Part shown: positions 19,651 to 30,435 of the stretch, piece by piece | How positions within the stretch are numbered: the stretch's first letter is position 1 | Layout of the letters: each line of letters begins with the position of its first letter | Assembly: GCF_020080835.1 (NCBI RefSeq) | Contig: NC_058165.1 | Coordinates: forward strand, 14,009,961-14,073,960 | Source: Cotesia glomerata | Lineage: Eukaryota; Arthropoda; Insecta; Hymenoptera; Braconidae | Length of the DNA stretch: 64,000 bases | Direction: 5' to 3' | Translations under genes and position numbers: made by a program | The notes under the pieces: model-generated | Told to the model about the DNA's origin: nothing | The model's database searches: none | The model's input: only the letters and a program-made list of their open reading frames with translations

Positions 19651-22624
19651 GAATACTGCAGCTAAACATCAATCACTGTGAAGCGGCACATGATTTGCTC
19701 ATGCAGACAGTACGTGAACAGAAGCTTGACCTTGTGCTTATATCGGAACCGTATAAACACCTCGGCGGCCAACCATGGGAAACTGACTGCACCAAAAAAG
19801 CTGTCATATGGTCCTGTCGCAAGCTCCCCTTCCAGAGTGTCGTTAACAATGGCAGCGCCGGCTTTGTAGCAGCATCGGTAGATGGCATCCGCTTTTACAG
19901 CTGCTACACACCACCTAGCCTCACTATTGTTGAATTCATGGACTTTCTGGATCGACTGACGGAGGACGCGAAGCAGTACTACCCAGTGGCAATAGCTGGA
20001 GACTTCAACGCCTGGGCAGTGGAATGGGGCAGCAAACACACCAACGCTCGAGGTAAAGAACTACTGGAAGCTTTTTCTACGTTAGATGTAGTATTGTTAA
20101 ACAGCGGCGATGCGCCGACGTACACTAAAGGAGACGCAAGTTCTATTGTGGATCTTACTTTTGTCAGCAGCAGCCTCATCAGAGGAAACTACGACTGGAA
20201 GGTGATGGAGATCTACACGGCCAGCGATCACAATGCGATTCTCTGGGAAGTATCAAAGGACCAGAATCCTAGAAGACCGGCTAAGAAACTTGACATCGTT
20301 GGGTGGAAGGTGAAATCCTTTGACCCAGGTGCTCTAGTAGCTGCCCTAAATAGTGAACCGCTTACTACTGGATCTGCAGAAGAAATGACCAAGGACTTGA
20401 TGAAGAGAGTGACCCAGGCTTGCGACACCTGCATGCCCCGTAAACGGGGCATGAACCAAAGACCTTCGGTGCACTGGTGGAACGAACACATCAGCTTCCT
20501 ACGGAAAGAGTGTCTCAAGAAAAGAAGAATATCTCAGCGTGGTTATCGGCGGCCTGACTCAGCGGAACTAGTCGCAGAATACAAGAAAGCTCGTCGACAT
20601 TTAAACAAAGCCATCAAGGATAGCAAGAAGAACTGCTGGAAAGAGCTAATCAACGAGGTGGACAAAGACTTGTGGGGTAGACCTTACAAGGTAGTTATGG
20701 CACACCTGAAATATCAGCCAATGCCGTCTCCTACGTGTCCTCAACTCTTACAGAAGATCGTGACTGCGCTGTTTCCACGACAGCGCGTTTTCAACTATCT
20801 GTTGACACAGGACGAACTGAATGATATTCCACCTGTCACGAAAGAAGAACTGATGGAAGCTTGTAACCGCGTCGGAAATAATAAATCACCGGGATTGGAC
20901 GGAATCCCTAATATTGCCTTGAAAACATCTATTAAAGCAGCGCCAGCGTTATTCCTCGACGTCTACAACATCTGCTTGAAGGAAGGGATTTTTCCTCGGA
21001 AGTGGAAACAACAACGGCTGGTACTACTTCCTAAAGGGAAAAAGCCACCGGAAGAACCGTCATCTTATCGTCCACTCTGCATGCTGGATACAGCCGGTAA
21101 GATACTAGAACGTATAATCCACCAAAGGATAGAAGCAGTTGTCGATCCACTCTTGGCAGACAATCAGTACGGATTTCGGAAAGGACGATCAACCCTGGAC
21201 GCGATCAACCTGGTTGTCGGTATAGCCAAAGACGCAATCGCCGGTACCAGATGGAAGGGGGAACGAAGAAATATTGCCTGGTGGCAACTTTAGACATCAA
21301 AAATGCCTTTAACTCCGCCAACTGGGATTGCATCATGCAAGCCCTTCAAGAGATGAACGTATCAGGATACCTACGAAGGATAGTCGCTAGCTACTTCACA
21401 GATAGAGTCCTGAGATATGACACGAAGAATGGTCCAAAGGAGTATGATGTTACTGGAGGTGTACCGCAGGGTTCTGTTCTCGGTCCACTTCTCTGGAATG
21501 TCATGTACAACGGATTGCTGAGACTGAAACTACCAAGAAACGTCAAACTGGTAGCGTACGCGGACGACGTAGCCGTAGTAATAGTCGCCAAGCATCTTGA
21601 TGAGATAAAACATATGTTCGCTATCACCTTTGAGCGAATTAACCAGTGGATGGACACAGTAAATTTACAACTGGCTAAACAGAAGACCGAGGCTGTACTT
21701 ATCACTAGCAGAAAAGTGGTGGAAACGATCAATCTAAACGTCGGAGACCAAGAAATCACATCCCAACCATTCATTCGATATCTGGGAGTGATGCTCGATG
21801 CCCGACTTAACTTTAAACAACAAGTTGAACACGTGACCACCAAAGCATCAGCAGTAGTAGCCAACCTAGTACGATTGATGCCCAACATCGGTGGCCTGAA
21901 GCAGACAAGGAGGTCATTGCTATCATCAGTAGTTACATCGGTCCTCACATATGGTATATCCATTTGGGCCGACGCACTTGAGATCCAAGAATCATGGAGG
22001 AAAGCATGTCCGGTTTACCGACTGAGCGCGCTAAGAGTAGCCAGCGCCTTCCGATCAATATCAGAGGAAGCAGTGTGCGTCATTTCTGGAACTCTGCCGC
22101 TTAGAGTCTTAGCTAAAGAAAGACGGGCCCTTTACCATCGGAAGAGGTCAACTACACTGAGCGCTGAAGAACTAAGAACAGAAGAACGGCAGCACAGCAT
22201 CTCGCGATGGCAACTTGAGTGGGACGCCGCAGCAAAAGGAAGATGGACACACCGCCTCATACCAAAGATCGACGTTTGGCTGAGCCGAAACCATGGTGAA
22301 GTCAACTATTACCTAACGCAGATGTTGTCAGGACATGGGTGCTTTCGAGAGTATCTGCACCGCTTTAAGCACGACGATTCTCCGGAGTGCCCGTCTTGTC
22401 CAGGGGTTATTGAGGACGCAAGGCACGTTTTCTTTGTGTGTCCACGTTTCGATCCTCAGCGTGAGGAGTTAGAGAGGATCCTGAACTGGAGAATCCAACC
22501 AGAGACAATAGTAGATGCAATGTTGTCGAATCAAACTGCTTGGAACGCTACAAGCACTTTTGCCACAGAAGTGCTTACAGAGCTGCGTTCCATTGAAAGA
22601 AAAAGAGCAAATGACAGAAACTAG
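19647..22624 (+). pseudogene. R1-clade ORF2 with one frameshift (element C)
   Basis: The ATG overlaps the ORF1 stop by four bases. The first open part (19647-21293) holds the AP-like endonuclease with MRILQLNINHC, SEPYKHL, AGDFNAWAVEWG and ASDHNAI, then the start of the RT with SSYRPLCMLDTAGKILE and YGFRKGRSTLDAI. A single-base-class frameshift near 21260-21290 moves the rest to another frame (21251-22624), which carries LDIKNAFNSANW, GGVPQGSVLGPLLWN, the catalytic YADDVAVV and the C-terminal finger CPSCPGVIEDARHVFFVC. Apart from this break the protein is complete (about 990 residues). The break could be a genuine mutation or a sequencing error. Confidence 0.88.
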
Positions 22625-22865
22625 AAGGAAGGAAAAATAACACCTTAGCCACCAGAAGGAATAGCGGTAGCTGGATCCTCCCCTCACGAAGTAATGCCTG
22701 ACGGCGGTTTCCATGAGGGATTAGAGGAAAGAAGAAAAGGGGTTTAGGGTTTAGTGGGTAGGGGCGTTAGGGTCGAGTTTTAGTATGACACTGCGTCGAG
22801 TCGCCACATATCCAGGCCAAACAACTATGCCTGGAATCCGTAAGAAGGATTCCCCTAAGATAAAA

Positions 22866-23020
22866 AGACACCGTGACAACCTCGCGGGGATAGTCAGCGA
22901 AGCTTCCTGTGACCTTCAAACGTCGAGATCTGATGAAAACTCGATTTTTGCAAAACGGGGTGAAAACAATAACTTCCCGATTTTTGAAAATCTTCGATTT
23001 TCTTAGCGGGAAGTTAAAAA
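22866..23020 (-). repeat. Repeat X, copy 3 (minus), left part
   Basis: It begins with the second copy of the element C target duplication, then CTCGCGGGGATAGTCAGCG, AAGCTTCCTGTGACC, the block CGTCGAGATCTGATGAAAAC and TTCTTAGCGGGAAGTTAAA. It is the mirror image of X copy 2, left part. Confidence 0.75.
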
Positions 23021-23212
23021 AATCAACTTTTTCGATGATTCCTACTTTTAATTTTTGTTTTTACAATTTAGATGTTTGGACTCATAGAAATTTTCAGAAT
23101 GGTGTGAGAAAAAAAATAATACAGAAACTTTTTTTTTAATTGAAAAAAAAAAAATAGAAATCAGAAAACCCTTTTGAAAAAATTCGAAGACTTGCAGAAA
23201 ATGCTAAATTTT
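23021..23212. other. AT-rich sequence, no gene
   Basis: This A/T-homopolymer-rich spacer includes the inverted counterpart of part of 16491-16924. No ORF with protein-like composition is present. Confidence 0.6.
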
Positions 23213-24403
23213 CATACGCTTCTCACAAAAATTGAATGGCAAAAAAAAATTCAAATTTTTGGGGGATTTTCAACAGGCTGTAACTTGTAGAAAGATGGTC
23301 GTACTGCAAATTGTAGCTCTAAGCGTCTAGTTTTCGTATCTGAGTTCGAAATTTTTCTTGAAATTTTTTTTCGAATAATCTTAAGAAAACCACCGAAAAA
23401 AAATTTCCAAAAATTTTTCTTAAATTTTGTTTTTAATTATCTGTCGGTGAGAAAGTAAGTCGCTACATTTTTTTTATTCTTAGCGAATTAAAAAGAATTT
23501 TTAAGAAAAAAAAATTTTTCTGAATTTTTTTTCGAAAATTTTCGATTTTTTTTTTTTTTCAAATTTTTCAAGTTACTAATTCAGAATTAAGCGAAAAATG
23601 AAAAAAAACTTTTTTTTTATTTTTGATAAAAATCATTACCTTTTCAGAGCGAAATTCTTGCTTTTTTAATTTTTTTTTAAATTCAATCAAGTGGGAAAAA
23701 AACAGTTGGCTGGATTAAATTGAAACTTTGTAGGGTTTTTGTGGGCACATTGAACAGTAAGAGAGGCACATGTGACATTAGTGGTTTCCGCGATATTTTT
23801 GATTAGGCGCTTGATTTTCCAAAAAACCGCAAAAAGTCTTTTTTTGGTTGTTTTTTCAAATTTATGTAATGATTGAGAAAACATTTTTTTTCCAAAAATC
23901 TATAGCTAATCCTTGTAAGGAAATTTATTGAAGGGTAATAATTATTAGGTGAAGCCAACCTCGAATTTGTTGTGCGATCATTGGTTGCTGAGATATTGGT
24001 GATCAAAGACAAAAAGATCCTTTTCCATTCAAACACCGATATCTCAGCGAGAAATGCTCGTATCGAGATTTTTAATAAAACTAAATTAAAGATGAATAAA
24101 CAAGTTATCTGGTCCATGTAAAAGTTAAGTCAAAAAAATTTTTTCCAAGTCCGTAGATTAAAAAAAAAAACAAAAAAATTTCGGAAATTTCTTTTTCGGT
24201 GGTTTTCTTAAGATCATTCGAAAAAAAATATCAAAAAAAAATTTTCAGATTCAAAACTCAGATTCAAAAACTAGACACAGATCTACAATTTGCTTTTTTT
24301 TTTATTTGCTGTACGACCATTTTTCTACAAGTTAAAGCCTGTTGAAAATCCTCCAAAAATTTTGATTTTTTTCTTGCTCCCTTAATTTTTGTGACAAGTG
24401 TAT
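23213..24403. mobile_element. Foldback element with about 230-bp terminal inverted repeats
   Basis: 23213-23440 and 24160-24403 are imperfect reverse complements across their length. Shared blocks are CTCACAAAAATTG/GTCACAAAAATTA at the tips, GGATTTTCAACAGGCT, AACTTGTAGAAA, ATGGTCGTAC and CTTAAGAAAACCACCGAAAAA. The 700-bp interior is AT-rich and has no coding sense. Long TIRs with a noncoding centre fit a non-autonomous foldback-type DNA transposon. The exact tips and target duplication are not clear, and the family was not recognised. Confidence 0.65.
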
Positions 24404-24503
24404 AATAAAAATAAATTTTTAAATAATAATCGTCAAGAAAATTATTAATTTTTTGTTAAAAACTTAGAAAATAATGGCTAAGTTAAATTTTGAAAAAAGA
24501 ATA

Positions 24504-26653
24504 GGGTAAGTGTGGATATTATTGCGGTTTTTTCTGTAGGTCTTACTTCAAAAGCATTTTTACTGAATTTTCCAAAAATAACAATAATTTTTTTTTTTAA
24601 ACCAAAGTTTGACTTATTATTGACTCAAAAAAAAATCAAGAATGCGATAAACTGAGATTTTCTTTAAATAATAAGCATTTCAAAAAAATTTTATATGCAT
24701 GTATTACTGCGGGTCTTAAAGGAGCTTGTTTCTATTACGGTGCTCCAATTACTGCGGATGACCCAATTACTGCGTTTCTTTTACGGTGGATAACCGAATA
24801 GCTGTTGGTTTAAAATTGCATTACACATGGTAAAAAACTTGTAAAAAAGAGAATAATTTATAAAAATTCAATCACTTTTATTTATAAAAATAAAACTTTT
24901 AAATTAACACAGCAAATCTTACAATATAATATAACAAATGACAGAAATATTGCATAGATTTTTCATTACTATAATCTCCATATTATATTTAATATTGTTT
25001 TTTTATTCTTTGTTTACTTAAATATATCTTTATTTTATCAACATTAACACAATACTTAACTTAAAAAAATAACTTTTAAAATACAGAAAAAGTGACCAGA
25101 AAGTTTATGTTTTTTATGATAGTATACGTATACATACTCTATGCCTTAAGTCTTACTTATTATTGTCTAAGAATTCTGCTTCTTTTTGGAGTTCAGCTAA
25201 TTTTTTTTTTTAATTTCTGCTGTCTTTAATTTATTTTGTAGTGACTCTTCTTTTAATTTTTGCTTCGCCTCGAGCTCTTGTATTTTTAAATGTTTCCGAT
25301 GTTGCAGAAAAGTTTTCTTGGTCAGTCGGATTAGTAATAGTGACAGCAGTGGGAGAAGACGGAGGTAGAGTCAGATCAGAGATTTGGATATTCATAGTGA
25401 TTTCAGGTGTGATTGGAGTAGTCGATAAGTTTTCTTGGAGAGAATTTTGAGAATATGAGGAAGTAACGAAGCTCAATTCTAAAACTTCTTCAAAAATAGA
25501 TACTAAATCTCCATGAACAGCAACCATATAATGCCCAAAACTATTCTCTTCAATGCTAGCATTCCACTCATCACCAATTATTATTCGGCCCTAAAAATAA
25601 AAACGAAAAAATCTACTGTCGTATAAAAAAAACAGTAGTTGAAATTGTTGAAGATAAGTTTTCTGAAAGTCTTTTAGAAACATTCGAATGACGTTTGAAA
25701 AATTCTTCAACCCAAGCTCTACCAGATTTATTATTAATGAATGGGGTTTTTCGTTTTGTGTCATTGTCACATATCACTTTGACACACTCAATCAATTTTT
25801 GTTTCGTTACCGGAAACCCCTGCTTGCAACAATAAAAAATCCATCCAACTAATTCATTTTCTTCTTGTTCACTTAACACTGTCAATGCTCCAGGTCGTTC
25901 GTTATTATATTTATTTTGTTTTTTAGCTCTAATTGTAGATGCCGGTATGTGATATTTCCTTGAGACTTCTGCCACTGTAACTCCACCAAGAGCTTCTGCA
26001 ACTGCTAATTTTACATTAGCCTTATCATAATTATATCTTGTTTTTTTCTCAACTTTTGAATTTTCACTTTTTTTCTTTTTTTGTTCATTTATATTGAATT
26101 CATTATTAACTTTGCCCATTATTTATAGGTTAGAATGAGCACGTTTGACGTCCACAGTAATACCCACATGCACATGAAACTAGCGACGTCCCTATTACTG
26201 TGGCTGATTTCAAAAACCGCAGTAATACCCGCACAGCTAATTTATTGGTGCCTATCACTGCGTCAGTAAATAATAAATATTAAACAATCAAAATTCAATT
26301 TTTAGGACAATTTCCATGAAAATCTGTTATTACTTTAACTGTACATGCAAAAACATATGGATATTTAATAATTTATCACCAAAAAAAACATCTTTTTGTG
26401 ACACCTGTTTTTACACACGAACTGGCACAATAATGCTACATTTTTGGCTTCTACCACGCTCTTGTATTTTATTATTAATCACTAATTCAATAATTGTTGT
26501 ACGTGTAAAACGACTATGCAAATATTTTCGTGAAGGTTTTAATTAATAGCAACAATTTTTTTTTATTTAAAAAGCTCAAATACCAATTATTTATAATTAA
26601 AATAAAAAAATCCGCAGTAATACCTACACCCGCAGTAATACCCACACTTACCC
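24504..26653 (-). mobile_element. Pogo-like (Tc1/mariner superfamily) DNA transposon, decayed
   Basis: The terminal inverted repeats are 24 bp with about two mismatches. Both start GGGTAAGTGTGG and run to TGCGG (24504-24527 and, inverted, 26630-26653). TA is duplicated on both sides (24502-24503 and 26654-26655), as in the Tc1/mariner superfamily. The core GCAGTAAT, in either orientation and with variants, recurs many times inside both ends, for example near 24710, 24755, 24770, 26155, 26190, 26220, 26250, 26615 and 26635. This dense subterminal array could bind the transposase. The coding part is minus strand and lacks its catalytic domain. Confidence 0.85.
25170..26119 (-). pseudogene. Pogo-type transposase remnant (DNA-binding part and C-terminal tail)
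   Basis: Reading from 26119 down, the first 168 codons give a basic N-terminus and a Psq/CENP-B-type helix-turn-helix (YDKANVKLAVAEALGGVTVA, VSRKYHIPASTIRAK). The second CENP-B-like half follows (LTVLSEQEENELVGWI, PFINNKSGRAWVEEFFKRH). The frame stops at about 25613. A later exon-like segment starts after a polypyrimidine-AG at about 25592 with GRIIIGDEWN and runs to a Lys/Glu-rich coiled tail near 25170, with at least one frameshift. The DDE catalytic domain that should lie between is missing, so this is an internally deleted copy. Confidence 0.75.
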
Positions 26654-26840
26654 TATCTATTTAAAAAAAAAAAAAAACTTTTTTATTTTTTTTTCGAAAA
26701 TTTATAACTTTTTTTTGATCGGACGAAAAAATTTGAAAAAGTTTATAGGGTAGAAAAGGATAGAAAAGTTCCAGCCAAGTTGAAAGGGGTTAGGGTAAAA
26801 AGTGGTCGATTTGGCGTGGAATGCCCCTTATATAGTAGTC
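26654..26840. repeat. Repeat shared with the Maverick flank at about 36.6 kb
   Basis: The stretch at about 26720-26830 matches 36575-36705. Shared blocks are AAAAAATTTGAAAAA, GGGTAGAAAAG, AAAGTGGTCGATTTGGC and TGGAAT-CCCC-TATATAGTA. It is noncoding here, while at the second location it directly precedes a polymerase B remnant. Confidence 0.6.
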
Positions 26841-27169
26841 AGAACTTAAACCATTCTAGTTTCTTTCGAATTCTTTATAATTTATTTTAATTTTTTTTTC
26901 ATGAGAGTGTTTACAATTAATTCAAAAGCTTAAGAAATTATCGTCAGTGAATTATAGGTGTATGAAAAAAACAAAATTTCAAAATCGACATTTTATCACT
27001 ATTATAACGAAAGTGTATTGATATTTTTTCATTGCACTTCTTTTAAAAATATTCATGTCTCAAAGATTGATTAAAAACATTGAATTGTTGTACTATTCAG
27101 GCTCATATTTTCCATTTTCTGAAAATCAGGTTAGTCAGACCCATTAGTTTGTTTGCTGAAAATTATTTT

Positions 27170-27640
27170 GAATCAGCATAACGTTTCGTTGGTTATCACT
27201 AAACTTTATCAGGCACATCTATAAGATACATAATAGATTTTAGTAAATTAAATAAATGATAGTCATACGATTACATTATCAATTAATTCACACTTGTCGA
27301 TTTTATACATTGGAAAAATATTTAGTATAATTTATCACTGATGGAAAAGTTAACTTGATTCAAAAAAGATAATCTTGGATCAAGAATACCATTTTTAAGA
27401 AATTGTGTTTCTTCAGTGCGTAGAAAATCAATTAAAATTGTTCTATTTTTGTTATGATTTTAGATATTTATAATTGTTTAATGATTTTTTGTATACAAAA
27501 AATATATCCATATATAGACAAGTAGTCATTTATTTATAATTTCATTGTATAGCTATTATTCATTTACTTTACTAAAATGTATCATGTGTCTTATAGCTGT
27601 GCCTGATGAAGTTTTGTGATAACCAACGGTTACTTTATAC
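27170..27640. mobile_element. Inverted-repeat (MITE/foldback-like) element
   Basis: Arms of about 130 bp (27170-27300 and 27510-27640) are imperfect reverse complements: left CGTTGGTTATCACTAAACTT, then CAGGCACATCTATAAGA, right inverted CAGGCACAGCTATAAGA. The centre is AT-rich. It ends about 150 bp before the MULE-like ORF, so it may be an independent MITE or a subterminal part of that element. The rest of 26841-27787 shows no gene. Confidence 0.6.
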
Positions 27641-27787
27641 TTTTTATGTATATTTGCTAAAGGAAAAAATGATAATTATTTTCTATGCTTTTTTGGAATA
27701 TTATTCACTCGAATTGTAAGTTGTATTAATTCAACTATCTAATTAAAGCTTTCGATTCTTATTAGCCGGAAAAGGAAACGTGAAGAA

Positions 27788-28603
27788 ATGATGGCGATGA
27801 AGAATTCAACAGCAGGAGATGATGAAATGGAAATAGAAATAGTGGAAGACTATTTCATTTTGGAACCGGACGGCGTGGATGATCAACATGAGACAATGGA
27901 CCAAATGGACGTCGAAGAAAGTAAAATTTTATTTTGTAATAATAATCTAAGTAAATTAAATAACAATATTTCTTTAGATCGCACAGTAACTCGTAAATCG
28001 ACGAATGATCTATGCAACTCTACTCAAGTATATTCTGAGAAATCAGAAGAATTGAATAGTCAAGGTCTCAGTAGCCTTGATAAATCGAATGTTGGTTTAT
28101 TGCATGACCATAAAGAACTTCCCGATAATTCTAGTATATGCAGTAACAGTTCAACTTACCACACTACACTTCATACTAACAAAGTATATTCTGAGAAATC
28201 AGAAGAAGGGAGTAGTCAAGATTGTAATGACCTTGATGAATCCAAACTTGATTTATTGCATGAATATAATGAACTTTCAGATAATTGTAATATAAGTGAT
28301 AACAGTTTAATTCATCACACTATACTTCATACTAACCAAGTATATTCTGAGAAATCAGAAGAAGGGAGTATCCGAAATCCTGCGGGTCTCGATGATTCCA
28401 AACTTGGTTTAGTTCACGAAAACGACGAAGATTTATCTGGTCATACCGAAAGTATCAGTGGCTTAACTCATTCCAGAGTAGTTAATACAAACCAAGTAAA
28501 TTTTGAGCCACCAAAAGAAAAAAATCGTCACGATTGTTCAGATTCTGAAGATGATACATCGGAGACTTGCAATGAAACTTTACTCCTTTTATCAAAGTTA
28601 TAA
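27788..28603 (+). CDS. N-terminal acidic repeat protein segment of a MULE-type element
   Basis: 271 codons are open. A splice-acceptor-like TTCTTATTAG lies about 20 bases before the ATG and basic residues (RKRKRE) sit between them, so an upstream exon is likely. The segment is acidic and contains three tandem repeats of about 52 residues, each starting VYSEKSEE and ending near HTN(K/Q), followed by a fourth broken start (VNFEPPKEK). The repeats contain D(K/E/D)S and LxxDNxxI-type positions. I recognise no domain. The reading frame changes right at its end, where the transposase domain begins, so the original protein was probably continuous with it. Confidence 0.6.
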   Translation: MMAMKNSTAGDDEMEIEIVEDYFILEPDGVDDQHETMDQMDVEESKILFCNNNLSKLNNNISLDRTVTRKSTNDLCNSTQVYSEKSEELNSQGLSSLDKSNVGLLHDHKELPDNSSICSNSSTYHTTLHTNKVYSEKSEEGSSQDCNDLDESKLDLLHEYNELSDNCNISDNSLIHHTILHTNQVYSEKSEEGSIRNPAGLDDSKLGLVHENDEDLSGHTESISGLTHSRVVNTNQVNFEPPKEKNRHDCSDSEDDTSETCNETLLLLSKL

Positions 28604-29742
28604 CTGATGGTTTCTATGATAAGAGAAGTTATCGTGGAGGCAAACACGACTCCCTAGGAGCTTCAGTTGCAGTAATTGGCTGTGCTACTGAAAATAGAAA
28701 AATAGAGCCACCACCTCATAAGTGCTTTATGAATTACGATCGGAAGAAAATCTCTTTAAGCATGGAACCGCATGCAACTGCTGTACTATTCAATCGTAGC
28801 TTAAAACTTCATGGATTGATTTACAAAACTATGGTTTCTGATGATGACAGCGCTACATTAAAAGCCGTACGATATTCTGACCCTTATAAGGCTTTCGGTA
28901 TTGAAATGGACAGAATTAAATGTTTTTTCCATATTTTCCGTAGCATCGGTAATAAACTAAGAGAAGCTTCAAAAATTTGTGTTCCAAATCGACGAGTTCC
29001 TGCTGCTGTACGAAAAAGAATTAAGTTCAGTGGTTTAAGAATTCGTCAAATTGTAACTGCTGACATTGAACGTTTAAGAAACGATCTTGAACCTGAAAGC
29101 CTCTCAAAAGATGAAAAAATCAAAATTTTCGAACAAAACATGGAAGTACTGAGGGAAAATATTCTGCTTGCTCCGCATCATGTTTTTGGCAACCATGAAA
29201 AGTGTCCTCGTGAATGGTCTTGTGATACATCCAAACCGAATCATTTGATAAAAATAAAACAATATGGTTTGTTTGCCCATGTTGAAAAAATAGTTACTGA
29301 ACTGAGTCAAAATTCTGTACATTTATTACATTTCCTCAATACAAATAAAATTGAGCAATATCATGGCATTTTAGCGAAGTATCTATCTGGTAAAAGAATT
29401 CAGTATGGTGGTACCGATGAATTTCAGGACAGAGTTTACATGGGTACTCTAGACCAGATGACTTCAGGATGTCATTTATCGAGATTTTATAAGTTTTGCA
29501 AAAAAATCGTTCCCGAAAGAATTGAAAAACTAGAGAAAGAGCGTAATTTGCAAAAAATTATAAATACAAAGTGTCGGGAAGTCTCAAAACAAATGAAAAA
29601 GAGTCGAAGCAGACATTGTGGACCCGATAAAGATTATGGCCCCAATTCAACTCAACCTGATCTAAGTGAAACAGATCCTAGTAACTATGAGCAATACAAA
29701 GAAGCTCATCATGAAAAGCTTCGTAACCGTCAAAAAAATTGA
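28588..29742 (+). pseudogene. MULE-type DDE transposase domain
   Basis: This domain should cut and join the element ends. In the +1 frame relative to the preceding ORF it begins with TPFIKVITDGFYDKRSYRGG, which carries the first catalytic Asp (DG-KRSY, typical of animal Mutator-like transposases). The second Asp is in MVSDDDSATLKAV, and the Cys/His segment HHVFGNHEKCPREWSCD follows. The third acidic residue fits NKIEQYHGILAKYLSGKR. The C-terminal part is basic. All three DDE residues are present. The frame ends in TGA at 29740-29742, directly followed in the same frame by the nuclease domain, so that stop looks like a point mutation. The frame junction near 28590 is a frameshift or an unrecognised splice. 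Confidence 0.75.
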
Positions 29743-30435
29743 ATGACACTTGAAGCTGAGACAAGAAATCATCCATTCAGTGAACCACACGGTTATGAAA
29801 AAGATATGATTCCTTCTCACCCGTTTGGAAAAATATGTGGAATGCGAGAAACGACTTCATGTAGATCTGTCATCAATAATATATGTAATCCTTTCTTGTT
29901 TCATAAAGATGTATTGCTGACGATGGAAAATCAGAGACTGAAAGCTATACAGATTTTGGAAACGCAAATCGGTAAAAAAATTGTACCTTGCGGTATAGCT
30001 GTTTCTCGTAATGCTGAAACCTTTTACTCATGTGCAAGGGATGACGGTCTATAACGGTTAATAATGATTCTATTGTTATTATTATTAGTGTCTCGGATGA
30101 TGAGCGAACTAAAATCAATGCCGCTTTGCACAGTCATAAAGATATGAAAAATTTGTTTGCTAAGACAGCATCCAATAAAATCAACACTAAACATCCAATA
30201 TTCTCCATAATTCAAGGTCAACTTTATGATACTAACAAGCAATTTTGCTACTTTACGGCTTATACGCCTAATGATTTAAAAATTTCTAAAATAATTCACA
30301 GAGATGACAATTTTTGGTTAGAGAAAATGAAGATGAAGCTTCACAGGTTCTACTATTCTGCTCTTATAGATGAAATCGTTGACAGTAGATTATCACGTAG
30401 CTTACCTATTCGCGAGGCTCCATTTACTATCGCAG
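29743..30435 (+). pseudogene. YqaJ/lambda-exonuclease-type nuclease domain
   Basis: It is in frame with the transposase after one stop codon. It opens with ETRNHPFSEPH, KICGMRETTSCRSVIN and KKIVPCGIAVSRN, then RDDGL, which fit the start of a YqaJ-type viral/phage exonuclease. After a frameshift near 30050 it continues with HSHKDMKNLFAKTA, HPIFSIIQGQLYDTNKQF, YTPNDLKISKIIHRDDNFW and the tail ending SALIDEIVDSR. The QGQL motif and DDxFW ending are characteristic. The usual E-x-K metal-binding motif should lie between 30055 and 30120, where the frame instead reads a hydrophobic IVIIIS run, so the active site is probably lost in this copy. Confidence 0.7.

Larger units (their letters stand above)
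17698..22865 (+). mobile_element. R1-clade non-LTR retrotransposon C, full length, one frameshift
   Basis: The element is about 5.17 kb, flanked by a 15-bp duplication AGACACCGTGACAAC (17683-17697 and 22866-22880), which fixes both ends. It has a 5' UTR of about 490 bp, two ORFs overlapping by ATGA, a 3' UTR of about 240 bp and a short A-rich end (AAGATAAAAA). The insertion point is about 20 bp from the (AC)n tract of X copy 3, not inside it. Confidence 0.92.

Noticed and set aside
27595..27625. CTGATGA motif resembling a hammerhead ribozyme core
   Set aside because: No GAAA box and no three-stem arrangement follow, and the mirror arm of the same inverted repeat has CTGATAA instead, so the motif is not conserved.
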